A stretch of DNA of 64,000 bases from Christiangramia oceanisediminis. Lineage in GTDB: Bacteria; Bacteroidota; Bacteroidia; Flavobacteriales; Flavobacteriaceae. Made by a program: the position numbers and the translations under genes. Where the stretch lies: positions 186,001-250,000 of the forward strand of contig NZ_JANCNS010000002.1 in the NCBI RefSeq assembly GCF_022570735.2, written 5' to 3'. Each line of letters begins with the position of its first letter. Position 1 is the first letter of the stretch. The notes under the pieces were generated by a model. The model searched no databases, was not told the DNA's origin, and saw only the letters and a list, made by a program, of their open reading frames with translations. Positions 1 to 9,653 of this stretch are shown piece by piece.

Positions 1-79
1 GACCGATGAGCAAACCATTGCTCCAGGAGAAATGGAATTAAAGATCAGGGTGAATGTAAGCTTTGAATTGCTTCAATAA
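1..79 (+). CDS. SIMPL-domain (DUF541) protein, C-terminal end only
   Basis: Only the last 25 codons are inside the window, read in the frame starting at base 2 and ending in TAA at 77-79. The tail PGEMELKIRVNVSFELLQ resembles the closing beta-strand of SIMPL/DUF541 (YggE-like) periplasmic proteins, which usually end with a strand rich in V, S, F and E. The family is linked to oxidative-stress defence, but its biochemical role is not settled. The call rests on a short tail and the start lies outside the window. A strong hairpin follows directly after the stop. Confidence 0.5.
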   Translation, partial: TDEQTIAPGEMELKIRVNVSFELLQ

Positions 80-81
80 AA

Positions 82-111
82 AAAGCGCCACTAGGGCGCT
101 TTCTTTTTTTT
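82..111. terminator. bidirectional intrinsic terminator
   Basis: An 8-bp perfect stem, AAAGCGCC (82-89) and GGCGCTTT (95-102), has a 5-base loop and is followed by a T run (104-111). On the other strand it is followed by an A/T-rich run as well. It sits between the convergent SIMPL gene end (79) and the thioredoxin lipoprotein end (125), so it can stop both transcripts. Confidence 0.85.
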
Positions 112-124
112 ATCAAATCCGTTT

Positions 125-1246
125 TTACTGAAGTAGTTCCCCTATTTTTTCGGAAAGAGCTTCTCCTCTCAGGTTTTTTGCAACGATGGTTCCTTTTTCA
201 TCCAGAACGAACGTAGCAGGAATGGCTTTTACACCGTATTTCTTTGCGATTGGTTCATTCCAGAACTGAAGATTCGAAACGTGATCCCAGTCTTCCAGGT
301 TATCTTCTTTAATTGCCTGAATCCAGCGATCTTTCTGGCCTGGTCTGTCCAGGGAAACGCTAATGATATTTAGACCGTCATCCTTATATTTGTTATAGGT
401 CTTTACCAGGTTAGGGTTTTCTACACGGCATGGTTTACACCAGGCAGCCCAGAAATCTACAACGGTAACTTTACCAAGATTTTCGCTTAAAGCCAATTCC
501 TTACCATCGGGAGTAGGACCTGAGAATTCTGGTGCCTTACTTCCAACTTCATAAGTGCTGCGTTTTTCCAGGTCTTCTTCAAGCTTTTTGGCAAGAGTGG
601 TTTGCTTGATCCGGTCTGAAACCTCATCATAATATTCTCCAACTTCTGCCGGGGTATGACTTCTCATATTCAGCATATCTGAAAGGATCATTACAGAAAC
701 ATAAGCGTCGTTATATCGTTTAAGAAGTTCTTCTTTTACCACCTTGTCGTTTTCCTGTAATTCTTGCTGAGTTTCCCTAAGACTACTTAGTTTTTCACGG
801 TCCTGGTTCATCATGGCCTGGCGACTCTCCTTTTGGATATTGGTCATTTTCCGATTCATTTCCTTGATATGATTGAGATACTCCTGGAGCGCTTTATTTT
901 CACTTCCGCCATCAACCACACTATTCATTAGTGTATCCTTATCTATTTCGAAACGAATGCGTTGATTTTCTGAAACAAAAACAACATTACCATTAGAACC
1001 TTCTAATCTTAGAAAACTCAAATTAGGGGCATCCTGTTCTTCCATATCGATTTCGAACTCGCCATTTGAAACGGTAGCGGTATCTATCATTTTAGGTGCT
1101 CTTGTGGAAGGATCGAGTTGGGCGATATAAATTTTCTTTCCATCTTCCACGCCCTCTGCAGAACCGGTAAGATAATAACCTTTATCGTCTGCACAGCCTG
1201 CCAGTAGCAAACCTAGAAGAGTAAATAGAATTCCTGTTTTTTTCAT
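125..1246 (-). CDS. TlpA-family thiol-disulfide lipoprotein (DUF4369 + thioredoxin domain)
   Basis: A 373-residue protein with a lipoprotein signal (residues 1-18, lipobox LLAGC, lipidated Cys18). An N-terminal DUF4369-like beta domain (about 24-115) and a coiled, charged linker (about 115-230) precede a C-terminal AhpC/TSA-thioredoxin domain. The domain carries the redox motif WCKPC (Cys270, Cys273) and the cis-proline segment KAIPATFVLD. It should act as a membrane-anchored thiol reductase in the periplasm, as in other Bacteroidota TlpA/ResA-like proteins; its substrate is unknown. The gene is monocistronic, convergent with the SIMPL gene across a shared terminator and divergent from the GAF gene. 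Confidence 0.9.
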   Translation of the reverse strand: MKKTGILFTLLGLLLAGCADDKGYYLTGSAEGVEDGKKIYIAQLDPSTRAPKMIDTATVSNGEFEIDMEEQDAPNLSFLRLEGSNGNVVFVSENQRIRFEIDKDTLMNSVVDGGSENKALQEYLNHIKEMNRKMTNIQKESRQAMMNQDREKLSSLRETQQELQENDKVVKEELLKRYNDAYVSVMILSDMLNMRSHTPAEVGEYYDEVSDRIKQTTLAKKLEEDLEKRSTYEVGSKAPEFSGPTPDGKELALSENLGKVTVVDFWAAWCKPCRVENPNLVKTYNKYKDDGLNIISVSLDRPGQKDRWIQAIKEDNLEDWDHVSNLQFWNEPIAKKYGVKAIPATFVLDEKGTIVAKNLRGEALSEKIGELLQ

Positions 1247-1265
1247 ATTCTGAATTGATTTTACA

Positions 1266-1273
1266 CAAAAATA
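1266..1273 (-). promoter_or_regulatory. promoter -7 box of the TlpA lipoprotein gene
   Basis: On the minus strand the bases read TATTTTTG, a full match to the Bacteroidota -7 consensus TAnnTTTG, 20 bases ahead of the ATG at 1246. No clear -33 TTTG element is seen at the usual distance, so this is a partial match. Confidence 0.45.
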
Positions 1274-1382
1274 ATGAACTGCCTTCGCTTAAGACTGCCA
1301 TTTTTATAAAATAATGTTAATTTAAATATTTACGTCTTTCAGAGCCTGCTATAAAATTTAATTTTACCTAAATTATCAGATT

Positions 1383-3749
1383 ATGGTGCAGCAATTAAAA
1401 AATTTTCCTTTCGATATTGAGATCAGTTTTCATAAAGTTATTGAACAATATGAAAATCAGCTGGATCATATAGAAAGCAATATTTCCCGGGAATATACCC
1501 GAAAGATGCTGGATTATATCAAGGATTATCCAGAGCTTTCGGAAGGTTTTGAAGATCCCAAACTCTTAAAAAAATACCAGGAACCTATCAAAGTTTTGCT
1601 TAACGACCTGTTCCCAACGGTACTTACAAATAACGAGATCAAGGCAGCATCGGTGCCTTTTCATAATATACTTTTCAATACCTCACAACGACTTAGCCAG
1701 ATACTGGAAAAGGCGGGTGACGACTTTCATTTAGGCCTTCGCAACATCGACGAGGACCTGCTTTACGTTATCGCGTGCATCCAGATACTCAAGAACTATT
1801 ATAATTATAAGGTTGATGTTTCAAGGCCTTTGTATTATGATATTCCCGATGAAAATGGAATAAATCGGCATTATCGTATTGCCATGAATGCTGATTTTGT
1901 TGAAATCTATCCAAAGGATGAGGCTCCGGAGATTACCCAGGAAGATGTAGATCTTTTAGTTCAGAATGTGGATAACACGAAGCTATGGAAGGAAAAAATA
2001 CCACCAGAAAGTTATGTGTTTAAAGGCTTTACCATCATTAACTTAACCGATGTAACCATTGATGATGCTATTTCTGAATTAAAGACCACTCTTTTATTTG
2101 AAGAGATCAACGAGGTTGAGGAATTAAAGAAACTTCAGGAAATTTTCAGGTCCATCTATCACGTGCCCGACCTTAGAGTAGGGTTCACGGTATTTAATCG
2201 AAGAGACATGGTCTTTGAACGTATGGATAATAATGAGGCGACGAGCTTTATCCTGGACAAGGAGCTTGTGAATGATTGTGATACGGGTATTTGTGAAGAG
2301 TCCTTTCAGAAATTAATTGAGGAGAACACTTATTTTACGATTTCCAATGTTGAGAATTACATAAAGAACAACGATAATCTCCTGGCCAAAAATCTCAAGA
2401 AGAACGATATAAAGAGCTGTTTGCTTGCGCCAATTGCCAAAAATGGCAAATTACTGGGTATTCTGGAACTCGTTTCCCAAAGAAAGAACGAGCTTAACAG
2501 TATCAATGCGATCAAACTGGATGATATTCTTCCTTATATAGTCACTACGGTGGAACGTAACCGGAACGAGTTTGAAAACAGGGTGAAGGCCGTGATTCAA
2601 AGTGAATGCACTTCCATTCATCCCAGTGTTTTGTGGGTTTTTGAAAAAGAAGCCAAGAAATTCATTCGAGACCTGGATAAGGATGGCCTTGCATCTTTTA
2701 AAGATATCTCCTTCAAGGATGTCTATCCCTTATACGGGCAGATAGATATAGTGGCCTCTTCAGATGCTCGTAACCAGGCGATCAAACAGGATTTACTGGA
2801 TCAACTGGATATTATTCTGAATATTATTCAGAAGGCGTATGAAATAGAAGAACTTCCTATTTATGACCAGGTGAAATACAGGATTTCTGACTTCAAAAAA
2901 GAAATCGAAGAAAAACTGAATGCCAGCAGTGAGCAAAAGGTATTTAACCTACTTCAGAAGGAAGTAAATCCTTTGATGAGCCATCTCAAAAAACAATCTG
3001 ATGATATCAAGGATCTTGTTGAAGAATATAAAAAGAAGCTGAATCCTGAGACAGGTATCGTCTACAACCACCGTAAAAAATACGATGAGACCGTCCAGCA
3101 GATCAACAGGACCATGTCACGTTATATCGATAAAAAACAGGTTCAGGCCCAGGATATCTATCCGCATTATTTTGAGAGATATAAGACAGATGGAGTAGAC
3201 CATAATATCTATATTGGTGCTTCAATGGCCTATAAACGGTCATTCAATAAGGTTTACCTTTTTAATTTAAGATTGTGGCAGTTGAGCACGATGTGTGAAA
3301 TGGAAAATCACTTCTACCGTTTACAGGAAAGCACCCCCATTCAACTTGACGCGGCCTCCCTTATACTGGTTTATAACAGCACCATGTCCATAAGGTATCG
3401 AATGGATGAGAAGAAGTTCGATGTAGACGGTACTTACAATGCCCGTTATGAAATTATCAAAAAGCGAATTGATAAAGCTCATGTAAAAGGCACTGAAGAA
3501 CGAGTCACTCAAAAAGGAAAAATGACTATCGTTTATTCACAAAGCAGTGATGAACGAGAGTATCTGCAATACATCAAGTACCTTCAGGCTAAGAATTACT
3601 TTGGAGACGAGGTAGAAGTCCTTGAGCTCGAAGATGTACAGGGCGTGGTTGGTTTAAAGGCTATCAGGGTAAATATTCTTTATTCGAAAGATACCAATTA
3701 CCCTGAAGAGACCATAACTTATGAAGACCTGATGGAAGAATTACATTAG
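1383..3749 (+). CDS. GAF domain-containing protein
   Basis: A 788-residue soluble protein with no signal peptide or membrane segment. A GAF-like sensory domain can be seen at about residues 255-395 (segments DLRVGFTVFNRRD, IKSCLLAPIAKNGKLLGILEL). Long helical, charged stretches flank it, with a coiled-coil-like part at about 495-600. No catalytic output domain is recognised. Similar long GAF proteins are common and uncharacterised in Flavobacteriaceae; a ligand-sensing role is an inference. The stop overlaps the end of the convergent HD-PycTM gene by 9 bases. Confidence 0.75.
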   Translation: MVQQLKNFPFDIEISFHKVIEQYENQLDHIESNISREYTRKMLDYIKDYPELSEGFEDPKLLKKYQEPIKVLLNDLFPTVLTNNEIKAASVPFHNILFNTSQRLSQILEKAGDDFHLGLRNIDEDLLYVIACIQILKNYYNYKVDVSRPLYYDIPDENGINRHYRIAMNADFVEIYPKDEAPEITQEDVDLLVQNVDNTKLWKEKIPPESYVFKGFTIINLTDVTIDDAISELKTTLLFEEINEVEELKKLQEIFRSIYHVPDLRVGFTVFNRRDMVFERMDNNEATSFILDKELVNDCDTGICEESFQKLIEENTYFTISNVENYIKNNDNLLAKNLKKNDIKSCLLAPIAKNGKLLGILELVSQRKNELNSINAIKLDDILPYIVTTVERNRNEFENRVKAVIQSECTSIHPSVLWVFEKEAKKFIRDLDKDGLASFKDISFKDVYPLYGQIDIVASSDARNQAIKQDLLDQLDIILNIIQKAYEIEELPIYDQVKYRISDFKKEIEEKLNASSEQKVFNLLQKEVNPLMSHLKKQSDDIKDLVEEYKKKLNPETGIVYNHRKKYDETVQQINRTMSRYIDKKQVQAQDIYPHYFERYKTDGVDHNIYIGASMAYKRSFNKVYLFNLRLWQLSTMCEMENHFYRLQESTPIQLDAASLILVYNSTMSIRYRMDEKKFDVDGTYNARYEIIKKRIDKAHVKGTEERVTQKGKMTIVYSQSSDEREYLQYIKYLQAKNYFGDEVEVLELEDVQGVVGLKAIRVNILYSKDTNYPEETITYEDLMEELH

Positions 3750-4925
3750 GTAAAATGCCAGGATAAAGGCAAGTACCGAAAGGATGATCCCAACCATGAA
3801 GACGGTGTAGGTAAGCCGTAAAAGTATGTACTTACGGTGTAAGACCTTTCCAAGCAGGTGCAGATCCAGCATCAGCATTTCATAAACGTAATCCTTGTCT
3901 TTTATAAGTTTGTTCATACCCCATTTGAACTGCTCAAATGGCATTTTATGATAATTTCCGAAAAACAAAAGGTTCACATCACGGTTTTCTACCTGCTCCT
4001 TGGTGAATTCACCACTGGTCACATTCGGCCTGGTAGACAGGATGGAAAGGATCATGGACGCAACGCTAAAAAGGATCAGGACCAAACTCGGGATTAAAAG
4101 GTGCCTGTTGGAAGCAGCCTCCAGTTTTGGGATTAGGTTGGCAATTGCCAGCGAAATGATTATCGCATTTACCGAAAGCAGGATATTTGCCTTGCTATCT
4201 GCAATATCACTGAGCTTAATATGGTTTCTTAAAGTCACCCTGAATAGTGTTTGAATACTACGCTCTGGGTTATCATTTTTATACTTGGCCTTCATCCGGG
4301 CCTTGTGCTCTTCTTTCTTTAATTTCTTTTGCTGCTTGTTCTTACTTTCGATCAGCGAAAGCAGGTTTTCCTCTTTCTTAGGCTTCCAGTTTTTGCTGGC
4401 ATACTCGGTATAATATTGGTGCTTTTCTGTAAAGACCATGATATTTTCTTCCAGCCATTCGGCATTGGTGAAATTCTTAATATTATGGAGTTCAAGTTCC
4501 TGCCTTAAAAATTCACTGGTTTCATCGAAGTAATCTTTCCCGAAGTGCGAAGAATCGGCATCTTTGATGATCTTCTCTTCCAGGCTTTCAGGTACTTTCG
4601 TAAACCTGGTTGCGAGAATGAATTTCTTTACTTTTTCGATAAGTTCGGGAGTTGCATTCTGGTCCTTTAAGAACGATTCAGCAATCTCAGCACTTTTCTC
4701 TTCATGTCCTACATATTTATGAATATATCCCGTGTCATGCAGCCATGCAGCAAGGATTAGCGCCTCACTGTCTTTAACATTAATTTCAGAATTATCGATT
4801 AATTCTTTAGTACTTTTAACCACCCGCTCAGTATGCTGGTAGTTGTGATAAATAAAGGTGTTTGGCAGTTTTTCTCTAAATAATTCTTCAACAAATTTAT
4901 CAGCTTTCTCAATGAGATTGTTCAT
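3741..4925 (-). CDS. HD-domain phosphodiesterase fused to a PycTM-like membrane domain
   Basis: A 394-residue protein in two parts. Residues 1-185 form an HD phosphohydrolase domain with metal ligands in order: His31 (NYQHTERV), His63-Asp64 (WLHDTGY) and Asp122 (KDADSSHFG). After a lysine-rich linker (about 185-225), the C-terminal half has the signature LSDIADSKANILLSVNA and three predicted membrane helices (about 247-266, 276-298, 370-393). This half resembles the Pycsar effector family PycTM (DUF5706). PycTM proteins respond to cyclic pyrimidine nucleotides in phage defence; here the HD domain could hydrolyse a nucleotide ligand. No cyclase gene lies nearby, so a defence role is not shown. 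Confidence 0.8.
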   Translation of the reverse strand: MNNLIEKADKFVEELFREKLPNTFIYHNYQHTERVVKSTKELIDNSEINVKDSEALILAAWLHDTGYIHKYVGHEEKSAEIAESFLKDQNATPELIEKVKKFILATRFTKVPESLEEKIIKDADSSHFGKDYFDETSEFLRQELELHNIKNFTNAEWLEENIMVFTEKHQYYTEYASKNWKPKKEENLLSLIESKNKQQKKLKKEEHKARMKAKYKNDNPERSIQTLFRVTLRNHIKLSDIADSKANILLSVNAIIISLAIANLIPKLEAASNRHLLIPSLVLILFSVASMILSILSTRPNVTSGEFTKEQVENRDVNLLFFGNYHKMPFEQFKWGMNKLIKDKDYVYEMLMLDLHLLGKVLHRKYILLRLTYTVFMVGIILSVLAFILAFYLM

Positions 4926-4979
4926 ACATGAAGTTGTTAGTTACGGACCAAATTACCAAAAAATTGACCACTCTTTTCT

Positions 4980-7900
4980 ATGAAAAAAGTTAAACTTTTT
5001 GCCCCTCTTTTTGCCTTAAGCCTTGTTTTTTCCTGCGCTACGGTCCAACCGAAATACAAAGATGGGGAACCGGAATCCAATTTCGGATATCCGGAAAACA
5101 AGGAAATCGAAAAATCATTTTACTTATTGGGAGACGGAGGTTATTCTCCGCCCGGAGGAACCTCTCTCGGGTTGATTGCCTTTAAAACCTTTTTGGATTC
5201 GGTTCAAAAAACCGAAAATTATACCATATTCCTGGGTGACAATATCTATCCAGATGGAATGCCGGCAAAGGACTCTCCAAACCGTGAAGCAGCAGAATAC
5301 AGGCTGGATGCCCAGCTGGACGCGATAGAAAATTATAAGGGCAGGGTAGTGGTTATCCCTGGGAATCATGACTGGTATAATGAAAAACTGGAAGGTCTCG
5401 AACGTCAGAAGGATTATTTAAAGGAAAAGTTTGAGGATATCCTCGTTTGGAGTCCTGAAATTGGTTGCGGTCTCGAATCGATTGAAATTTCAGAAAATAT
5501 CCAATTGATCGTAATCGATTCTCAGTGGTATCTCGAGGACTGGGATCGTAACCCGAAGATCAATGACAATTGCGAGCAGATCAAAACCCGTGAAGCCATG
5601 TTTCTCGAGCTTGAGTCTGAAATAAAATCGAACCAGAATAAAACCATTGTGGTTGCATTACACCATCCGGTTTATACCAATGGGGTGCATGGCGGGCAGT
5701 ATAGTTTTGACAGGCATATCTTTCCTTCCCAAAAGAAGATTCCCATACCAATTCTGGGTTCTCTTGCTACGCTTATCAGGACTACCGGTGGAGTTTCCAT
5801 ACAGGATGCTCAGAATAACAGGTACAAATCCCTGGCCGATCGCCTTTCTACTATTGCTCAAAGTTCTGAACGGCTCGTTTTCGTATCGGGACATGAGCAT
5901 TCGCTACAGTATATCATGCATGATAGTATTAGGCAGGTGGTATCTGGATCGGGGTCTAAAGCCTCTTATGCTAATTTGAGTAATGACGGGCTATTTGCCT
6001 ATAACGGGCAGGGCTTTGCAGTGCTGGATATTTTTAAGGATGGTTCTTCATGGATTAGTTTTTATGGGAATGAGAATAACAAACCGAAACTTTTATACCA
6101 GAAGGAGATGTTTGAAACGCCGGTTCCCTTTGAACTGAAGGAATACCCGAGTTCGTTTCCAGCTCAAAAAACCGTTTCAATATATGATGAGGAGGAAACC
6201 AGTAAAAGCAATGTTTACAATACAGTTTGGGGTGAAAGATATAGGGAACTTTATGGTACTGAGGTGACCCTGCCTGTTGCAGTACTCGATACCCTGTACG
6301 GCGGATTGGAAGTGGTGCGAGAAGGCGGAGGCCATCAAACGGTCTCCTTAAGGGTAAAGGACAGCCTGGGAAGAGAATATAATATAAGGAGGGTTCGAAA
6401 GGATGCCTTACGTTTTCTTCAGAATGTCGCATTTAAGAACCAGCCGGTTGAAGATAAATTGGAAAATACGGTAGCTGAAGACCTGATGGCCGATTTCTAT
6501 ACTGCGGCACATCCATATGGTTTCCTTGCAATTCCTACTCTAAGTAAAGCTGCAGGAGTGTACCATACCAATCCAAAGATCTTTTACCTGCCAAAGCAAA
6601 AGGCCCTTGGTAAATATAATTCGGTTCATGGAGATGAGATCTATATGATTGTTGAAAGGCCAGAAGATGGATGGAAAGGTTATGAGAGCTTTGGAAAGCC
6701 AGATCATGATATTGTGAGCACTTCTGGAATGCTGGAAAGATTGCGTCGCGACGAGAAATACATTCTTGATGAAGCTGCCTATGTAAGGGCCCGACTTTTC
6801 GATATGCTTATTGGTGACTGGGACAGGCACCAGGACCAGTGGCGATGGGCTGAAATTGAAGATGAAGAAGGTAATCACATTTTCAAACCTATTCCGCGGG
6901 ATAGGGATCAGGTTTTTTCAAATTTCGATGGGGCATTCTTCGGAACCCTTCGATCTTTATCCGGTTTTGCGAACCAGTTCGCGGTTTATGGCGATAATAT
7001 TGAAGATGTGGAATGGTTCAATATCGCTGCTCTTGGGTTAGACAGGTCGCTTCTTCAGAATACCGGAAAGGAAACCTGGATGGAACAGGCAAAATTCATC
7101 CAGGAGAACATAACCAAAGAGATTATTGAAGAGGCTTTTTCGAAATTACCTGATGAAACACAGGGTCCGGCAACAGAAGACCTAATGGAAAACGTAATGG
7201 GTAGGCGTGACAATATAGTTGAAATTGCAGAGCGCTATTATGGACACCTGTCCAGCCTGGCCATCGTTACCGGAACCGATAAAGATGATTTTATCGATAT
7301 TGAAAGGTTAAACGACGGCAATACCCGCGTTACCGTAACCAGGAATAAAGGTGGTGAACGAGCTGAAATATTAAGCGATAAGATTTATAAAGCAAATGAA
7401 ACCGAAGAGATCTGGGTTTATGGGCTAGATGATGACGATGAGATCTTTGTTAAGGGAACTGGTCCCAGAAAGATCTTTTTAAGAGTGATCGGAGGCCAGA
7501 ACAATGATGTTTATTCGGTAGAAAATGGTAAAAACCTGAAGATCTATGACCACAAATCACTGCCAAATACTGTAAAAAAAGCGGGTAATGCAAAGTTTAG
7601 GTTCACTGATAATTATGAGATCAATACCTACGATAAGGATAAGAAGACATTCTCTTCGGGAAGTATTCTGCCTAACCTGGAGTACAATCCCGATGAAGGT
7701 TTTGGAGTTGGAATTCAATTTGTAAAATCAATTAATAAGTTCAAAAGAAATCCATTTACTTCCCAGCATAGCTTTTCAGGGGAATTCCACTCAGCAACCA
7801 ATGGTTTTGCCTTAGCATATGAAGCCGAATTTGCCAGGATAGTTGGTAAGTATAATCTCCAGGTAGGTGCGAATTTCACAAGTCCACAGTACAGCAAAAA

Positions 7901-8699
7901 CTTTTTTGGCTTCGGAAATGAAACTTTCAATCCGGAAGATGAACTCGGCATGGATTACAACCGGGTTGGTTTAAATGAATTTGGAGGGAAAGTTGCCCTG
8001 GTCAACAAAACACCTTTCGGTAGTTTTTTTGGTTTTACAGCCAGTTTTGAAGGAATTGAAGTGACAGATGATTCTGTAAGGTTTTTAACTGAAGAATTTA
8101 CAACAGATGATCCTGATTTCTTTTCCCGTAAGTATTTTGCCGGCCTGGACGCCATGTACCGCTATGAAAGTTATGACGACAAATTGAACCCAACACGAGG
8201 GATGCTGTTTGAACTCAATCTTGGAGGTAAATTAAATACAGTTGATACTGACAGGCAATATGGATACTTTAAGCCGTATATGGGTTTTTATAATGCACTA
8301 ACACGCAACCGGAAACTGGTATTGAAAACCAGGGCTGAAGCTCATATTAACATAGGGCAGGAATTCGAGTTTTACCAGGCAGCCCAGTTGGGAGCTAGAA
8401 GTGGACTGCGAGGTTACAGGCTGGAGCGATATACCGGTAAAAGTTCCTTTGGTACCGGTGCAGACCTTAGATATTCCTTTAATACCGTAAAAACTAACTT
8501 TTTGCCTTTCCAGTTAGGAATCTTCGGTGGATATGATCTGGGGCGTGTTTGGTTTGATGGAGAGAACAGTAATGTTTGGCATGACAGTTACGGTGGCGGA
8601 TTCTGGGTGAACAGCGCTGAAGCTATTCAGGGGACATTTAGTGTGTTTGCCGGCAGCGAAGGTGCCCGTCTCGAATTTGGATTAGGACTCAAGTTTTAA
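4980..8699 (+). CDS. lipoprotein metallophosphoesterase fused to an outer-membrane beta-barrel
   Basis: A 1239-residue protein with a lipoprotein signal (FSCAT, Cys19). The calcineurin-like phosphoesterase motifs are complete: LLGDGGY (49-55), FLGDNIYPDG (84-93), IPGNHDWY (126-133), ALHHPVY (226-232) and SGHEHSLQ (303-310). The middle (about 400-880) has no clear fold assignment, but contains LIGDWDRHQDQWRW and PIPRDRDQVF, typical of these flavobacterial fusions. The last ~350 residues look like a BamA/Omp85-type surface-antigen barrel, ending in aromatic FGLGLKF. The phosphatase is therefore probably tethered to its own barrel in the outer membrane; the substrate is unknown. It is divergent from the HD-PycTM gene. 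Confidence 0.85.
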   Translation: MKKVKLFAPLFALSLVFSCATVQPKYKDGEPESNFGYPENKEIEKSFYLLGDGGYSPPGGTSLGLIAFKTFLDSVQKTENYTIFLGDNIYPDGMPAKDSPNREAAEYRLDAQLDAIENYKGRVVVIPGNHDWYNEKLEGLERQKDYLKEKFEDILVWSPEIGCGLESIEISENIQLIVIDSQWYLEDWDRNPKINDNCEQIKTREAMFLELESEIKSNQNKTIVVALHHPVYTNGVHGGQYSFDRHIFPSQKKIPIPILGSLATLIRTTGGVSIQDAQNNRYKSLADRLSTIAQSSERLVFVSGHEHSLQYIMHDSIRQVVSGSGSKASYANLSNDGLFAYNGQGFAVLDIFKDGSSWISFYGNENNKPKLLYQKEMFETPVPFELKEYPSSFPAQKTVSIYDEEETSKSNVYNTVWGERYRELYGTEVTLPVAVLDTLYGGLEVVREGGGHQTVSLRVKDSLGREYNIRRVRKDALRFLQNVAFKNQPVEDKLENTVAEDLMADFYTAAHPYGFLAIPTLSKAAGVYHTNPKIFYLPKQKALGKYNSVHGDEIYMIVERPEDGWKGYESFGKPDHDIVSTSGMLERLRRDEKYILDEAAYVRARLFDMLIGDWDRHQDQWRWAEIEDEEGNHIFKPIPRDRDQVFSNFDGAFFGTLRSLSGFANQFAVYGDNIEDVEWFNIAALGLDRSLLQNTGKETWMEQAKFIQENITKEIIEEAFSKLPDETQGPATEDLMENVMGRRDNIVEIAERYYGHLSSLAIVTGTDKDDFIDIERLNDGNTRVTVTRNKGGERAEILSDKIYKANETEEIWVYGLDDDDEIFVKGTGPRKIFLRVIGGQNNDVYSVENGKNLKIYDHKSLPNTVKKAGNAKFRFTDNYEINTYDKDKKTFSSGSILPNLEYNPDEGFGVGIQFVKSINKFKRNPFTSQHSFSGEFHSATNGFALAYEAEFARIVGKYNLQVGANFTSPQYSKNFFGFGNETFNPEDELGMDYNRVGLNEFGGKVALVNKTPFGSFFGFTASFEGIEVTDDSVRFLTEEFTTDDPDFFSRKYFAGLDAMYRYESYDDKLNPTRGMLFELNLGGKLNTVDTDRQYGYFKPYMGFYNALTRNRKLVLKTRAEAHINIGQEFEFYQAAQLGARSGLRGYRLERYTGKSSFGTGADLRYSFNTVKTNFLPFQLGIFGGYDLGRVWFDGENSNVWHDSYGGGFWVNSAEAIQGTFSVFAGSEGARLEFGLGLKF

Positions 8700-8707
8700 A
8701 AAGGAAT

Positions 8708-8738
8708 AAAAAAATCCGGCATCATGGCCGGATTTTTT
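8708..8738. terminator. bidirectional intrinsic terminator
   Basis: Stem AAAAAATCCGGC (8709-8720) pairs perfectly with GCCGGATTTTTT (8727-8738) across a 6-base loop. Its arms supply A/T tracts for both strands. It separates the convergent metallophosphoesterase gene (ends 8699) and MscS gene (ends 8758). Confidence 0.9.
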
Positions 8739-8757
8739 AATTTTATAGATAACTGTA

Positions 8758-9642
8758 TTAATCAGATTTATTTTTAATTGATAACTGATTTTTAGAGAAA
8801 TCCAGGGTTCTAATTGGGAATGGGATATTGACTCCTTTTTCATCATAGGCCTTTTTAATAGCGATGATCGCTTCATGCCTTGCCCCGATGATATCCCTGT
8901 TCTTAGTTACATCGGCCCAGAAGCGAACTACATAATTGATAGAACTATCGCCAAATCCTTCGTAAAGAAATTCAACTTCTTCATTTCCTCTTTGAGGAAA
9001 CTTATCCTTGATAACCTGTAACGTAAGATCTCTTACCATTTCGAGATCTGATTCATATCCAACACCGCAACTTACAAAAATTCTTGACCTGGGTGTCCTG
9101 GAAAAGTTTTTAAAAGGTTCCTCGATGATCTTTGCGTTTGGAATCACCACGTAATTATTGTCTGATTGTTTGATCACGATATTCCGAAGATTGATTTCGG
9201 TTACCGTACCTGCAAAGCCATTAGTCTCCACCCAATCCCCAATTTGGAGTTCCGGTAGAAAACTGAGAATAAGCCCTGAAAAAGTATTATTCAGCGTGCC
9301 CTGAAGTGCCAGACCTATGGCAAGACCAACAACTCCCGCACCGGCGAGTACAGATGTAAGTACTTTATCAAGATTCAGCAGGCCAAGTGCTATAAAGAAA
9401 CCAATAAGGATTACGATGGCCTTAATAACCTTAACGACCATCAGCCGTATAGAATCCTGCTTAATATGCTTCCGGGTGATCCTTTCGAATATCCTACCAA
9501 TGTATTTGGCAATAATGATAAACAGGATGAATACCAATACGGCCAGAATGAAATTAGGCAGATTCAGGATTAAAGAATCCAGCCATCCGCCTAATTTATC
9601 CCATATACCTTTAATTGATTCCTGAAGGTTGAAATCTTCCAT
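8758..9642 (-). CDS. small-conductance mechanosensitive channel, MscS family
   Basis: A 294-residue membrane protein of usual MscS length. Predicted helices lie at about 25-48, 65-88 and 92-125. The third is the pore-lining glycine/alanine-rich helix (segment VLAGAGVVGLAIGLALQG), followed by the beta-domain (GDWVETNGFAGTVTEINLR) and the alpha/beta C-terminal domain. Channels of this family open under membrane tension and release solutes after osmotic downshock. It starts 11 bases after the end of the Dps gene on the same strand, so the two probably share a stress-related transcript. Confidence 0.93.
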   Translation of the reverse strand: MEDFNLQESIKGIWDKLGGWLDSLILNLPNFILAVLVFILFIIIAKYIGRIFERITRKHIKQDSIRLMVVKVIKAIVILIGFFIALGLLNLDKVLTSVLAGAGVVGLAIGLALQGTLNNTFSGLILSFLPELQIGDWVETNGFAGTVTEINLRNIVIKQSDNNYVVIPNAKIIEEPFKNFSRTPRSRIFVSCGVGYESDLEMVRDLTLQVIKDKFPQRGNEEVEFLYEGFGDSSINYVVRFWADVTKNRDIIGARHEAIIAIKKAYDEKGVNIPFPIRTLDFSKNQLSIKNKSD

Positions 9643-9653
9643 TTTTTAGGTGT

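Noticed and set aside
3741-4925. A complete Pycsar phage-defence system
   Set aside because: Only a PycTM-like domain is present. No adenylate/guanylate-cyclase-type gene lies within the flanking 5 kb, and the neighbours are ordinary envelope and GAF genes.
6055-6432. Minus-strand frame of 125 codons inside the metallophosphoesterase gene
   Set aside because: Opposite frame of a well-supported 1239-residue gene, rich in residues that reflect reverse-complement codons.
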